Of a stretch of DNA of 41,794 bases, positions 24,973 through 33,816 are shown in pieces (position 1 is the first letter of the stretch; each line of letters starts with the position of its first letter). Position numbers and translations under genes: made by a program. The DNA lies in assembly GCA_947626755.1 (NCBI GenBank), contig CANQTP010000020.1, positions 1-41,794 on the forward strand. The letters run 5' to 3'. Source of the DNA: an uncultured Clostridia bacterium. Lineage in GTDB: Bacteria; Bacillota; Clostridia; Oscillospirales; Ruminococcaceae. The notes below the pieces were generated by a model that ran no database searches, was not told where the DNA came from, and saw only the letters and a list, made by a program, of their open reading frames with translations.

Positions 24973-25160
24973 TAGAGTTAAGATTTAAGAGTTGAGAGTT
25001 GAGATATTGCAGTAACGCTTATATCTCAACTTTCAATTTTTTGTAGATTAAAATTTGATTTATCTCACGGCAAGCATTACGTTAGGAATCACTAAACTTT
25101 GCCTGAAAGCGTGCAGGCTCAGCCTGCTCTCAACTCTGTTGCAAGTTGCTCTCAAAATGC
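24973..25160. repeat. dispersed repeat element, copy A
   Basis: The element begins with GAGTTRA heptamers (24973-25004). Its reverse strand from 25160 reads GAGTTGAGAGCAGGCTGAG, then a CAGGCAAAGTTT block, AGTGATT, and further on a TCTACAAAAA block. The same blocks in the same order occur in copies B (33817) and C (37195). Confidence 0.8.
24997..25042 (+). terminator. terminator of 49-aa gene
   Basis: AGTTGAGATAT pairs with ATATCTCAACT (11 bp, 13-base loop), followed by TTCAATTTTTT. It is made from the outer heptamers of repeat copy A, so the repeat itself supplies the terminator. Confidence 0.75.
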
Positions 25161-25169
25161 TAATAACCA

Positions 25170-26918
25170 TTAAACATTGATTTGAAACTGAGAATTATAA
25201 AGACTTGCGTAAAATCCGTTTTTTGTAAGAAGCGAGTCATGGTCGCCCTGCTCGATGATGTTCCCGTCTTTCATTACAAGAATAACGTCCGCGTCCTTTA
25301 TGGTGGAAAGCCTGTGGGCGATTATAAAGCTCGTCTTGCCTTTCATCAGCTTTGCGAATGCGCTTTGTATCTTCAGTTCCGTGCGGGTGTCTATGCTGGA
25401 AGTCGCTTCGTCAAGTATCAGCATGGGCGGGTCGGTAAGCGCGATACGCGCTATGCAGAGAAGCTGCTTCTGCCCTTGGGAAAGCGTTCCGCTGTCCTCG
25501 GAAACTACCGTGTCATAGCCTTTTGGCAAACGGCGTATAAAACTGTGACAGTGGCAAAGTTTCGCCGCCGCAAGAATTTCCTCGTCCGTGGCGTCGGGTC
25601 TGCCGTATGCGATGTTTTCCCGCACCGTTCCCGTAAATATCCATGTATCCTGCAATACCATTCCGAAGGAGGAACGCAGTTCACGGCGCTTCATGTCCCG
25701 AATGTCCGTTCCGCCTATTTTTATCGCGCCTCCGCGGACGTCATAGAACCGCATAAGCAGATTTATAAGCGTTGTCTTTCCGCAGCCTGTAGGTCCTACA
25801 ATGGCTATACGCTGTCCCGACTTTATGTTTAAATTGACATTTTCCAGAAGTTTCTGTTCGGGCTTGTAGCTGAATGATACGTTTTCCATTTTCACTCTGC
25901 CGTCAGCGTTTGCAGGCTCGGCAGGAACTTTCTCGGGAATTTCTTCCTGCTCGTCAAGAACGGCAAATACCCGCCCCGCGGAAGCTATCGCCGATTGCAG
26001 TTCGGTGATAACGCCCGTAATTTCATTGAACGGCTTGGTGTACTGGTTCGCATAACTTAAAAATGTTGCTATCTGCCCAACGGACATTGAACCCGCCGCG
26101 CCGCTTATTACCGAAATTGCCCCGAAAACTCCCGCCGCCGCGTAAACAATGCCGTTTACAAAACGTGTGGTGGGGTTTGTCAGCGCCGAAAAGAACTGTG
26201 CAAGGACTCCGCATTTGTAAAGTCTGCCGTTAATTTCGCTAAACTTTTCATTTGCCCGCGATTCATAGGCAAAAGCCTTTACCACTTTCTGCCCGCCAAT
26301 GAGTTCTTCCGCGCAGCCTGTAAGTTCGCCGCGGATCGCGGACTGCTCCTTGAACTTGTCGCGGCAAAGCTTTGTTATGAACGCCGCCGCAAACAGCGAA
26401 AGCGGAGTTATCAGAACGACAATAAGCGCAACGCGGACGTTTATCCGAAGCATGAAAACGATAGTTCCCACAATGGTGACGATACCCGTCAGGAACTGGG
26501 AAAAGCACTGTAACATTCCGTCCGAAATAAGCTCAATATCCGCGGACATTCTTCCGATAAGATCGCCGTGGGGCGTGCTGTCGATATACCCCAGCGGCAG
26601 ACGGTTGAATTTTGCGTAAAGCTCTTTCCGCATATCGCTTACGGCTCGGTAGGTTATCTTGTATGTGCAGAATGACATTATCCAGTTGAAAACAGAGGAA
26701 AGTATTACCGTTATGAAAATGGTTATCACATATTTTTTTATCATAGGAAAATCAACATTGTTTTTCCCGATGATGTAGTCTATTCCCCGTCCCACAAGTA
26801 TGGGAACGTACAGCGACAAAAGCACGCTTATCACCGCCGAAAGGAACGCGGGTATCAGCAGATATGCGAAAGGCTTTGTATATCCGAAAAGCCGCATTGT
26901 AATGCCTTTCTTTTTCAT
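25170..26918 (-). CDS. ABC exporter half-transporter, canonical ATPase subunit
   Basis: The 582-residue protein has a six-helix type IV exporter membrane domain (about 1-320) followed by an ATPase domain: Walker A GPTGCGKTT, signature LSQGQKQLL, Walker B MLILDEATSSID with the catalytic glutamate, and the switch histidine in IIAHRLSTI. It overlaps the upstream ABC gene by ATGA and forms its partner. With a full catalytic site here and a degraded one in the partner, the pair fits heterodimeric exporters of the TM287/288 type. The Gln in LSQGQ also belongs to that pattern. Substrate unknown; drug or lipid export is common in the family. It ends next to repeat copy A. Confidence 0.93.
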   Translation of the reverse strand: MKKKGITMRLFGYTKPFAYLLIPAFLSAVISVLLSLYVPILVGRGIDYIIGKNNVDFPMIKKYVITIFITVILSSVFNWIMSFCTYKITYRAVSDMRKELYAKFNRLPLGYIDSTPHGDLIGRMSADIELISDGMLQCFSQFLTGIVTIVGTIVFMLRINVRVALIVVLITPLSLFAAAFITKLCRDKFKEQSAIRGELTGCAEELIGGQKVVKAFAYESRANEKFSEINGRLYKCGVLAQFFSALTNPTTRFVNGIVYAAAGVFGAISVISGAAGSMSVGQIATFLSYANQYTKPFNEITGVITELQSAIASAGRVFAVLDEQEEIPEKVPAEPANADGRVKMENVSFSYKPEQKLLENVNLNIKSGQRIAIVGPTGCGKTTLINLLMRFYDVRGGAIKIGGTDIRDMKRRELRSSFGMVLQDTWIFTGTVRENIAYGRPDATDEEILAAAKLCHCHSFIRRLPKGYDTVVSEDSGTLSQGQKQLLCIARIALTDPPMLILDEATSSIDTRTELKIQSAFAKLMKGKTSFIIAHRLSTIKDADVILVMKDGNIIEQGDHDSLLTKNGFYASLYNSQFQINV

Positions 26919-28645
26919 GCGCCCTTCACCCCGCTTTCCTGAGACATTACTATTTCGCGGTAGATCTCGCAGTTTTCCATAAGTTCATCATGAGTGCCTA
27001 TTCCTGCGGCTTCGCCGTCGTCAAGGACGATTATCTTGTCCGCGTTCCGCAGTGAGTTTGCCCTTTGGGAAACTATCACCACCGTCATTCCCGCGGTATT
27101 TTCGGAAATTGCTTTCCGCAGCGCCGCATCGGTGGCAAGGTCAAGTGCGGAAGCGCTGTCGTCAAGTATCAGTATTTCGGGGTTTGCGGTCAGCGCTCTT
27201 GCAATTGTTAGACGCTGTTTCTGCCCGCCCGAAAGATTTCGTCCGCCCTGTGCGATATAGGTGTTGTAGCCCTCGGGCATTTTTTCGATAAATTCCGCCG
27301 CCTGCGCGATCTCGGCGGCTTTTTTCAAATCGTCCTCCGAGGCGTTTTCCCGTCCCCAACGGAGATTTTCCGCGACTGTTCCCGAAAATAACAATGCTTT
27401 CTGGGGAACGACTCCCACTTTCGTGCGGAGCGGTCCAAGCTTGTAACTGCGGACGTCCGCACCGTTTATGAGAATTTCCCCGCTGTCCGCATCGTAAAAG
27501 CGCGGGATAAGGTTCACAAGAGTGGATTTTCCCGAACCTGTACCGCCGATTATGCCGAGAGTCTCGCCGCGGTTCACCGAAAAGCTGATATTTTCAAGAG
27601 CGCAGTCGCCGTCCGCGTGGTAGGAGAATGAAACGTTCCTGAACTCTATTGCAGGCGCGTCCGAAATTTCCTCCGCGCCGTTCCCGTCGGTAATTGAAGG
27701 TTCTGTGTCCAGAACTTCGTTGATCCTCACCGAGCACGCCGCGGCTTTTGTGAATATCACCACAAGATTTGCAACTACCACAAGTGCAAGTGAGATCTGC
27801 GTCATGTAGTTCACAAAAGCTATTACCTGTCCTTGCGTAAGATCGCCTGCATTTACACGAAAGCCGCCGAACCACACAATTACCCCTATGGCAAGGTTCA
27901 TGATAGCATATGTTAACGGATTCAGCAGAACGGAAAGCCTGCCTACCCGCAGGGAAGTTTCGGAATAGTCGGCATTTGCTTCGCCGAAACGGCGTTCCTC
28001 GGCTTCTTCACGGGAAAATGCGCGGATAACTCTTGCTCCCGAAAGGCTTTCGCGGGTAACAAGACCTATGCGGTCAAGCTTCTTCTGAATGACTTTGTAG
28101 AACGGCACCGAGCGGGACATTACAAGATAAATTGTAACTGCCGTCAGCGGCGCAACTGCAAGGAATATTACCGACAGTTTCAGGTCGATAGTCATAGCCA
28201 TTACCGCCGCGCCTATTACCAGAAAGGGCGCGCGTACAACAAGACGTATCAGCATTGCAACGGCATTCTGGACTTGGTTCACATCATTTGTAACGCGGTT
28301 TATCAGCGAAGGCGTTCCGAAATTGTCTATCTCGGAATGGGACATATTGCATATCTTTTCAAAAAGATCGTTTCTTATGACTGTTCCCACGCCTTGGGAA
28401 GCCTTTGAAGCAAGGTACTGGCACACAAGCGCGCTGGCAAGTCCGAAAACGCCCATTAATATCATTATCCCGCCCATGCGGTAGATGTAAGCTTTCCCCG
28501 AGCCGCCGTTTATTCCCACGTCGATAATATCCGCCATAATAAGGGGAACTATAAGTTCGAGGATAGCTTCGGCAAGTTTTGCGGCAGGACCTATAATAAG
28601 TTCTTTCTTGAAAGCGGGAAGATATTTCTTTGCGAGTTTAAACAT
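26915..28645 (-). CDS. ABC exporter half-transporter, degenerate ATPase subunit
   Basis: The 576-residue protein has six membrane helices and an ATPase domain with Walker A GGTGSGKST and a perfect signature LSGGQKQR. Walker B, however, ends in LILDDSASALD, with Asp for the catalytic Glu, and the switch region reads VIVSQRAN, with Gln in place of His. Those two changes define the inactive site of heterodimeric exporters, so this subunit pairs with the downstream one. The ATG follows GGAG and overlaps the end of gtrA by 8 bases, so the three genes form one operon. Confidence 0.93.
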   Translation of the reverse strand: MFKLAKKYLPAFKKELIIGPAAKLAEAILELIVPLIMADIIDVGINGGSGKAYIYRMGGIMILMGVFGLASALVCQYLASKASQGVGTVIRNDLFEKICNMSHSEIDNFGTPSLINRVTNDVNQVQNAVAMLIRLVVRAPFLVIGAAVMAMTIDLKLSVIFLAVAPLTAVTIYLVMSRSVPFYKVIQKKLDRIGLVTRESLSGARVIRAFSREEAEERRFGEANADYSETSLRVGRLSVLLNPLTYAIMNLAIGVIVWFGGFRVNAGDLTQGQVIAFVNYMTQISLALVVVANLVVIFTKAAACSVRINEVLDTEPSITDGNGAEEISDAPAIEFRNVSFSYHADGDCALENISFSVNRGETLGIIGGTGSGKSTLVNLIPRFYDADSGEILINGADVRSYKLGPLRTKVGVVPQKALLFSGTVAENLRWGRENASEDDLKKAAEIAQAAEFIEKMPEGYNTYIAQGGRNLSGGQKQRLTIARALTANPEILILDDSASALDLATDAALRKAISENTAGMTVVIVSQRANSLRNADKIIVLDDGEAAGIGTHDELMENCEIYREIVMSQESGVKGA

Positions 28646-29120
28646 TTTCGCCGTTCTCCTTTTCGGGGGAATTCTTTCTGAATATGAAAAATTTGCTGAA
28701 CAGATAATTTACGACTAAAACAAACACCTGCGCGATAAGTTTCATGATATACTCATTCTGTTTAAGGATCCTCACGGTAATGACCATAAATGCAAATTCA
28801 AAAGCAAATGTGAAAAGCCTTGCGCCGTAGAATGATGCGGCTTGCTTTATCCAAGCGGCTTTTGACTTTTCGTCATTTCTGAATACCCACGCCTTATTTG
28901 TGAAAAATGCGAAAGTAGCGGCACATATCCAGCTTATGGTAGTATTTATTTCTATAGGCAGACCGAAAAATGCGGGGATATACTGTGTTATGACCGAAAC
29001 GGCAGTAGTCATAGCCCCGACTATCAGGTAAAGCATAACGCTTTCGTGTTTATAGTAAAAGTCCCGTATAAATTTCGGGAAAACCGACAATATTTTTGCG
29101 ATGATCTTGTCCGGCAACAT
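28638..29120 (-). CDS. GtrA-like membrane protein
   Basis: This is a four-helix protein with the GtrA family features: a first helix in LYLIVGAMTTAVS, the FFTNKAWVF motif and the matching FSKFFIF near the C-terminus. GtrA proteins are thought to move lipid-linked sugars across the membrane or assist glycosyltransferases. An ATG at 29150 exists, but the predicted start of transcription falls at about that position; ATG 29120, with GGAGG 5 bases before it, is therefore preferred (160 residues). It is the first gene of an operon with the ABC exporter pair. No glycosyltransferase is nearby. Confidence 0.87.
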   Translation of the reverse strand: MLPDKIIAKILSVFPKFIRDFYYKHESVMLYLIVGAMTTAVSVITQYIPAFFGLPIEINTTISWICAATFAFFTNKAWVFRNDEKSKAAWIKQAASFYGARLFTFAFEFAFMVITVRILKQNEYIMKLIAQVFVLVVNYLFSKFFIFRKNSPEKENGENV

Positions 29121-29153
29121 AAGCCCCTCCCATATGTTTTGGTTATCCATACT

Positions 29154-29162
29154 ATTATAACA
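29154..29162 (-). promoter_or_regulatory. extended -10 promoter of gtrA-ABC operon
   Basis: On the minus strand TGTTATAAT gives a perfect -10 with a TG extension; the -35 region is poor (GTGATT or TTTTTG), as is usual for extended -10 promoters. Transcription would begin at about 29147, which decides against the ATG at 29150. Confidence 0.6.
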
Positions 29163-29306
29163 TATATTTCCGCAAAAATCACCATTTTTAATAAATTTTT
29201 TACGGTATTTTGATGAGTTAAGAATTATTTAATAATTTATTATTTTAAAATGAATAAATACAATTTCCCCAAAACAGTAATGCGTAAAAAATTTTACTTT
29301 TCCCTA

Positions 29307-29335
29307 TTGACAAATCGGTCTAATTGTGTTAGACT
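29307..29335 (+). promoter_or_regulatory. promoter of blaI-blaR1-like pair
   Basis: TTGACA is followed after 17 bases by TAGACT. The first operator dyad covers the spacer and -10, which fits repression by blocking polymerase. Confidence 0.75.
29318..29334 (+). promoter_or_regulatory. BlaI-type operator 1
   Basis: GTCTAA and TTAGAC face each other around TTGTG, a 17-bp dyad overlapping the promoter -10. The second copy lies 28 bp downstream, centre to centre. Confidence 0.7.
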
Positions 29336-29345
29336 ACAAAAAGAA

Positions 29346-29362
29346 GTCTAATATAATTAGAC
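29346..29362 (+). promoter_or_regulatory. BlaI-type operator 2
   Basis: GTCTAAT and ATTAGAC face each other around 3 bases in the mRNA leader, 18 bases before the repressor start. Same half-site as operator 1. Twin dyads ahead of the repressor gene are the rule for BlaI/MecI autoregulation. Confidence 0.7.
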
Positions 29363-29379
29363 CAAAAGGAGAGATCATT

Positions 29380-29742
29380 ATGAACGGTATCACACTGGGC
29401 GAAATGGAAAGCAGATTTGCGGAAATTATCTGGGAAAGCGGAGACATTCCCTCGGGGGAACTGGTGAAGATATGCGGAGAAAAGTTCGACTGGAAAAAAT
29501 CCACTACATATACCATGCTGAAACGGCTCTGCGAGAAGGGGATATTTGAAAATGACGGCGGCATCGTCCGCGCCGTAATTTCAAAGGACGAGTTTGCCGC
29601 CATGAAAGGCGAGGAATTTGTGGAGGAAAGCTACGGCGGCTCTCTGCCGAAATTCCTTGCGGCGTTCGCGGGACGGAAAAAGATCGCTCCCGAAGAACTG
29701 GACGAAATACAAAAAATTATTGACGATTATCGAAAGGGCTGA
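29380..29742 (+). CDS. BlaI/MecI-family repressor
   Basis: The 120-residue protein has the winged-helix sequence of the BlaI/MecI/CopY family: ITLGEMESRFAEIIWESGDIPSGELVKI, then WKKSTTYTMLKRLCEKGIFE as recognition helix and wing, and a helical C-terminal dimerisation part. The frame is open further upstream, but ATG 29380 with AAAAGGAGA 7 bases ahead is the start. It is followed after 4 bases by a BlaR1-type sensor protease, the classical pair. Two GTCTAAT dyads lie in the promoter region. In known systems the sensor's activation leads to cleavage of the repressor. No beta-lactamase or PBP gene lies in this operon, so its target genes besides itself are unknown. Confidence 0.92.
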   Translation: MNGITLGEMESRFAEIIWESGDIPSGELVKICGEKFDWKKSTTYTMLKRLCEKGIFENDGGIVRAVISKDEFAAMKGEEFVEESYGGSLPKFLAAFAGRKKIAPEELDEIQKIIDDYRKG

Positions 29743-29746
29743 TATT

Positions 29747-31747
29747 ATGATAATTACTGAAATTTTTGAAAAAGTTTTCAATATGAGCCTTGCCGCGGCA
29801 GTAGTAATTCTTGCGGTAATTTTGTTGAGATTTGTATTGAAACGCGCGCCGAAGATATTTTCATATCTGCTGTGGGCGGCGGTGATCTTCCGCTTGCTTT
29901 GCCCGTTCACGCCCGTGCTGCCTTTCGCGCCGTTACGGTCGGATATGGTGTCTTTTGAAAATTTCAAAACCGACTATACCGAGGAAATTCCCCCAGACGC
30001 GAATGTTACCGAGCAAATTACAGAACCTGCGGAAACAACAAATTACACCAATGAAAACACATTTTCCATAACCAGCGAAAACATTCCCGAGGAAGTTCCC
30101 GACAATACGGAAATTTCCGAAAAGAAAGAAAAACCTTTCACTTTTGATATGCTTTTATGCGTATCATTTGTGTGGCTTTTCGGCGTTATTGCAATGGCTT
30201 TGTGGGGGATAATTTCATATGTCCGACTCGGGAAAAGCCTGAAAAATTCGGAGTGCCTGCGGGAAAATATTTACCTTGCCAAAACCGTAAACAACGCGTT
30301 TATAATGGGCTTTTTCCGCACGAAAATCTTCATTCCCGCGGATATTTCCGAAAAAGAACGGGAATTTATAATCATTCATGAAAAAACACATCTTCGGCGG
30401 GGAGATCATTTTGCAAAATTAATAATGTATATTGCGCTGTGCGTTCACTGGTTCGACCCGCTTGTATGGTTAAGTTTTGCGCTTTTTGAAAAGGACATGG
30501 AAATGTCCTGCGATGAAGCGGCGGCGAAAAATTTCTCCCGTCAGGAGAAAGCCGATTATTCTCAGGCACTGCTGAATGTTTCCGCAAAAAGAGCGGCGGC
30601 GTTTACCGCTTGTTTCGGAGAAAGCGGCGCAAAAAGCAGAATAAAGAATATACTTTCTTTCAAAAAACCAGCAGTTTGGGTAGTAATTCTATGCGCCGTT
30701 ATTGCCGCCCTTTCGGTGGTTTTCCTTGTGACGGACAGGGCAGAAACTTTGCCCGATGAAAAGTCAGAAACTGCGGAAAATACCGAATTTACAAGCGAAG
30801 CTCAAAATCGGGAACAGCCTGAAAATATTGAATTTACGGAAATGCAGATACAATTGTCCGACGAAGTTACAAGTGTTTCTGAAAAAATAACCGGTTTTGA
30901 CTATTCGCATTTTACCGAAAATTCAAGCGACAGTATACAGCTTATTGCCGCCGCGGAAAATGAAATACCGTCCGAAAATATCCCGCTTTCCGCTCCCGAC
31001 TATGAGTACAAGAACAGCGTGTATTTCGGTTCGGAATTTCCCGTAATTTTGTATGCAAATGAAAAATACTGCGTTTTTAAAGACGGTTCTGACGGAATTT
31101 ATATCTATAATTTCGATGATGAAGAGCTTGTTTTCGAGGCAATTTTAAGCAATGATACTTCCTTTATCGGAGCAGCTTCGGATAATGATTTCCCCGTTTT
31201 ATACTTTAATAAAAATAATTCTGTTTACTGTCTTAATGCAGCGGAAAACAGGCTTGAAAAATTTCCCGACGGAACGATAAATCTTCCTATGCTGAAATGG
31301 GTCGTATATCTGCCCGAAATAAATTTGAATGCGGTGCTTATTGACGGTTCGGAAAACGACTACGTTTATTGGGAAACTTCCGGCTATGCGGGCGTTCATT
31401 CCATCAAGCTGATAAAACACACCGATCCCGGCGAAAGGGAATTTATCCCCATAAAAATGATTTATTGTTCTGATGATGAGCAATTTTTATCTTTTGAATA
31501 CGGCGGCGGGGAATTTACGCTTTACAGTCCGTTAAGCAGCAATACAGACGATTATCAGAACGGCACATATAAATATGCCAACGGAGAAAATGCAATTATT
31601 TTCACAGCTGAAAACGGCGATATTTTCAAGTTTGTTATAAAAGGAAATTCTCTTATTTATGACGAGAACGGTTCGGCACAAACAAGAAGGAACGGCGACA
31701 ACCCTTTCGGAACGCTTACTGACAGTATGATATTTGAACCGCGTTAA
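29747..31747 (+). CDS. BlaR1/MecR1-type sensor metalloprotease, novel sensor domain
   Basis: The 666-residue protein has four membrane segments (about 10-28, 35-55, 138-160, 308-328). Between the third and fourth is a cytoplasmic M56 zinc protease with HEKTH at 211-215 and the later EMSCDEAAA glutamate segment, so the protease looks active. The final 330 residues are outside the cell. In BlaR1 this part is a penicillin-binding domain; here I see no SxxK, SxN or KTG pattern. Instead there are recurrent beta-strand stretches such as YCVFKDGSDGIYIYNF and VLYFNKNNSVYCLN, suggesting a propeller-like fold. A Glu/Thr-rich linker precedes it. The start ATG follows AAAGGG and the repressor stop. Confidence 0.88.
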   Translation: MIITEIFEKVFNMSLAAAVVILAVILLRFVLKRAPKIFSYLLWAAVIFRLLCPFTPVLPFAPLRSDMVSFENFKTDYTEEIPPDANVTEQITEPAETTNYTNENTFSITSENIPEEVPDNTEISEKKEKPFTFDMLLCVSFVWLFGVIAMALWGIISYVRLGKSLKNSECLRENIYLAKTVNNAFIMGFFRTKIFIPADISEKEREFIIIHEKTHLRRGDHFAKLIMYIALCVHWFDPLVWLSFALFEKDMEMSCDEAAAKNFSRQEKADYSQALLNVSAKRAAAFTACFGESGAKSRIKNILSFKKPAVWVVILCAVIAALSVVFLVTDRAETLPDEKSETAENTEFTSEAQNREQPENIEFTEMQIQLSDEVTSVSEKITGFDYSHFTENSSDSIQLIAAAENEIPSENIPLSAPDYEYKNSVYFGSEFPVILYANEKYCVFKDGSDGIYIYNFDDEELVFEAILSNDTSFIGAASDNDFPVLYFNKNNSVYCLNAAENRLEKFPDGTINLPMLKWVVYLPEINLNAVLIDGSENDYVYWETSGYAGVHSIKLIKHTDPGEREFIPIKMIYCSDDEQFLSFEYGGGEFTLYSPLSSNTDDYQNGTYKYANGENAIIFTAENGDIFKFVIKGNSLIYDENGSAQTRRNGDNPFGTLTDSMIFEPR

Positions 31748-31782
31748 TATGTGTACATTTTGTAAACATTTCCTTTCCCCTA

Positions 31783-31811
31783 TTGCAATTTGCGGGCAGT
31801 TGGTTTATACT
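31783..31811 (+). promoter_or_regulatory. htpG promoter
   Basis: TTGCAA is followed after 17 bases by TATACT, 85 bases ahead of htpG. The first CIRCE begins 5 bases after the -10, so HrcA binding would cover the start of transcription. Confidence 0.75.
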
Positions 31812-31815
31812 ATAC

Positions 31816-31842
31816 TTAGCACTCTAATTCAAAGAGTGCTAA
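31816..31842 (+). promoter_or_regulatory. CIRCE element 1 (perfect)
   Basis: TTAGCACTC, 9 bases, GAGTGCTAA: an exact match to the CIRCE operator bound by the heat-shock repressor HrcA. It lies at the start of transcription of htpG. Confidence 0.95.
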
Positions 31843-31865
31843 CACTTTATAAGTCAAAGTGCTAA
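31839..31865 (+). promoter_or_regulatory. CIRCE element 2 (imperfect, overlapping)
   Basis: CTAACACTT, 9 bases, AAGTGCTAA. It shares its first 4 bases with the end of element 1 and keeps the 9-base spacing, with 3 and 1 mismatches to the consensus halves. It looks like a second, weaker HrcA site in tandem. Confidence 0.7.
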
Positions 31866-31896
31866 TCATTCATATATCAGAAAGGAATGTTTTAAT

Positions 31897-33807
31897 ATGG
31901 CGGAAACAAAACAGTTTAAAGCCGAGTCAAAGCGTTTGTTGGATATGATGATAAATTCCATCTATACCCACAAGGAGATATTTCTCCGTGAACTTATTTC
32001 AAACGCCAGCGACGCCATTGACAAGCTGTATTTCAAATCCCTTACCGACGATAAGGTGAATATGAATAAGGACGATTTCTGCATATTCATTACCGCCGAC
32101 AAGGACAACGGCGTCCTCACCATTTCCGACAACGGTATCGGAATGACCAAGGACGAACTTGAAAACAATCTGGGAACTATTGCAAACAGCGGTTCTCTTG
32201 CGTTCAAGACCGAGAACAGCGGCGCGGAGGATATCGACATAATCGGACAGTTCGGCGTAGGATTCTATTCTGCGTTCATGGTGGCAAAAGAAGTGGAAGT
32301 CCGTTCCAAGGCTTACGGCGAGAACAAGGCATTTCTCTGGAAGTCCGAAGGCGTTGAGGGCTACACCATTGAAGAATGCGAAAAGGACACCGTGGGAACG
32401 GAAATTCGTCTCACACTGAAAGATAACACCGATGATGAAAGCTACGACGATTATCTTATGGACTGGAAGATAAAGTCCCTTGTAAAGAAATATTCCGACT
32501 ATATCCGTTTCCCCATAAAAATGGAAGTGGAACACGATCATCTCAAAGAGGGAACAGGCACTGAGGACGTTCCTGCCGAGTACATTACCCACAAGGAAAT
32601 TGAGACTCTCAACAGCATGGTTCCCCTCTGGAGAAAGAGCAAGAACGAGATAACCGATGAGGAATACACCAAGTTCTACCGCGAAAAATTCTACGACTAC
32701 AACGAACCCCTCGCTCACATTCACACCAAAGCCGAGGGAACGGCTACCTATGACGCGCTTTTATATATCCCTTCCGAAGCGCCTATGGATTACTATACAA
32801 AGGAATTTTCCAAGGGTTTGCAACTGTTCTCCAGCGGTGTGCTTATCATGGACAAATGCGCCGATCTGCTGCCCGATCATTTCTCCTTTGTAAAAGGTCT
32901 TGTAGACTCTCAGGATCTGTCGCTGAACATTTCCCGTGAAATGCTTCAGCATGACAGGCAGCTGAAACTTATTGCAAAGTCCCTTGAACGCACCATCAAG
33001 AACGAACTGAAAAAGATGCTTTCCAACGACAGGGAAAAGTACGAAAAATTCTGGAAAGCTTTCGGTTTGCAGATAAAGTTCGGAATGTACAACGGCTACG
33101 GCGTCAACAAGGATCTGCTGAAAGATCTGCTGTTATTCTACAGTTCGCATGAAAAGAAGCTTGTAACGCTTGACGAGTATGTTTCCCGAATGAAAGAGGA
33201 TCAGAAGTACATCTACTACGCGGCGGGCGAAAGCGTTGCAAAGATAGATTGTCTGCCCCAGACGGAAGTTGTCAAGGACAAGGGCTACGAGATCCTTTAT
33301 CTCACCGAAAGCGTGGACGAGTTTGCTATTCAGATGCTTATGGAATATGAGGAGAAGCAGTTCAAATCCGTTTCCGCTTCCGACCTTGACATTGAGACTC
33401 CCGAAGAAAAGGAAGAGTTCAAAAAGCTTGCGGAAGAAAGCAAAGATCTTTTTGCTTGCATAAAGGAAGCTCTCGGAGACAAGATCAAGGAAGCGCGCCT
33501 TTCCGAACGTCTTAAAACTCACCCCTGCTGTCTTACCAACGAGGGACAAATTTCCCTTGACATGGAAAAGACCTTTGCGGCAATGCCCAACAGTGAACAC
33601 AACGTAAAGGCGGAGAAAGTTCTTGAACTTAATCCCGAACACCCCATGTTCAAAACTCTGCAAAAGTTATACGAGACCGACAAGGAAAAACTGAAAGATT
33701 ACAGCAAGATACTTTACACGCAGGCTTTGCTTATTGAAGGAATGACCATTGACGATCCTCTTGATTTTTCAAATCTTGTATGCAGCCTCATGATTGACAA
33801 GGCGTAG
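31897..33807 (+). CDS. htpG: molecular chaperone HtpG (Hsp90)
   Basis: HtpG is the bacterial Hsp90, an ATP-driven dimeric chaperone in the cytoplasm. The 636-residue protein has the full GHKL ATP site: [23 protein letters not shown] and [11 protein letters not shown], followed by the middle domain with the catalytic arginine region [13 protein letters not shown] and a C-terminal dimerisation domain. AAAGGAATG precedes the ATG. In front are a promoter and two overlapping CIRCE elements, so expression is predicted to rise on heat shock through HrcA. It is a single-gene unit. A perfect inverted repeat spans the stop codon and repeat copy B begins directly after. Confidence 0.97.
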   Translation: MAETKQFKAESKRLLDMMINSIYTHKEIFLRELISNASDAIDKLYFKSLTDDKVNMNKDDFCIFITADKDNGVLTISDNGIGMTKDELENNLGTIANSGSLAFKTENSGAEDIDIIGQFGVGFYSAFMVAKEVEVRSKAYGENKAFLWKSEGVEGYTIEECEKDTVGTEIRLTLKDNTDDESYDDYLMDWKIKSLVKKYSDYIRFPIKMEVEHDHLKEGTGTEDVPAEYITHKEIETLNSMVPLWRKSKNEITDEEYTKFYREKFYDYNEPLAHIHTKAEGTATYDALLYIPSEAPMDYYTKEFSKGLQLFSSGVLIMDKCADLLPDHFSFVKGLVDSQDLSLNISREMLQHDRQLKLIAKSLERTIKNELKKMLSNDREKYEKFWKAFGLQIKFGMYNGYGVNKDLLKDLLLFYSSHEKKLVTLDEYVSRMKEDQKYIYYAAGESVAKIDCLPQTEVVKDKGYEILYLTESVDEFAIQMLMEYEEKQFKSVSASDLDIETPEEKEEFKKLAEESKDLFACIKEALGDKIKEARLSERLKTHPCCLTNEGQISLDMEKTFAAMPNSEHNVKAEKVLELNPEHPMFKTLQKLYETDKEKLKDYSKILYTQALLIEGMTIDDPLDFSNLVCSLMIDKA

Positions 33808-33816
33808 CCTTGTCAA
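33794..33816 (+). other. hairpin over htpG stop codon
   Basis: TTGACAAGGC and GCCTTGTCAA form a perfect 10-bp stem with loop GTA; the TAG stop lies in loop and stem. There is no T-run after it: repeat copy B starts at once (GAGTTGAGAG). It looks like a terminator stem that lost its T-run to the repeat, or a stability hairpin. Confidence 0.55.

Noticed and set aside
29618-29746. Upstream extension of the BlaR1-like frame into the repressor gene
   Set aside because: It would overlap the repressor by over 120 bases without a ribosome site; ATG 29747 directly after the repressor stop gives a proper membrane helix at the N-terminus.
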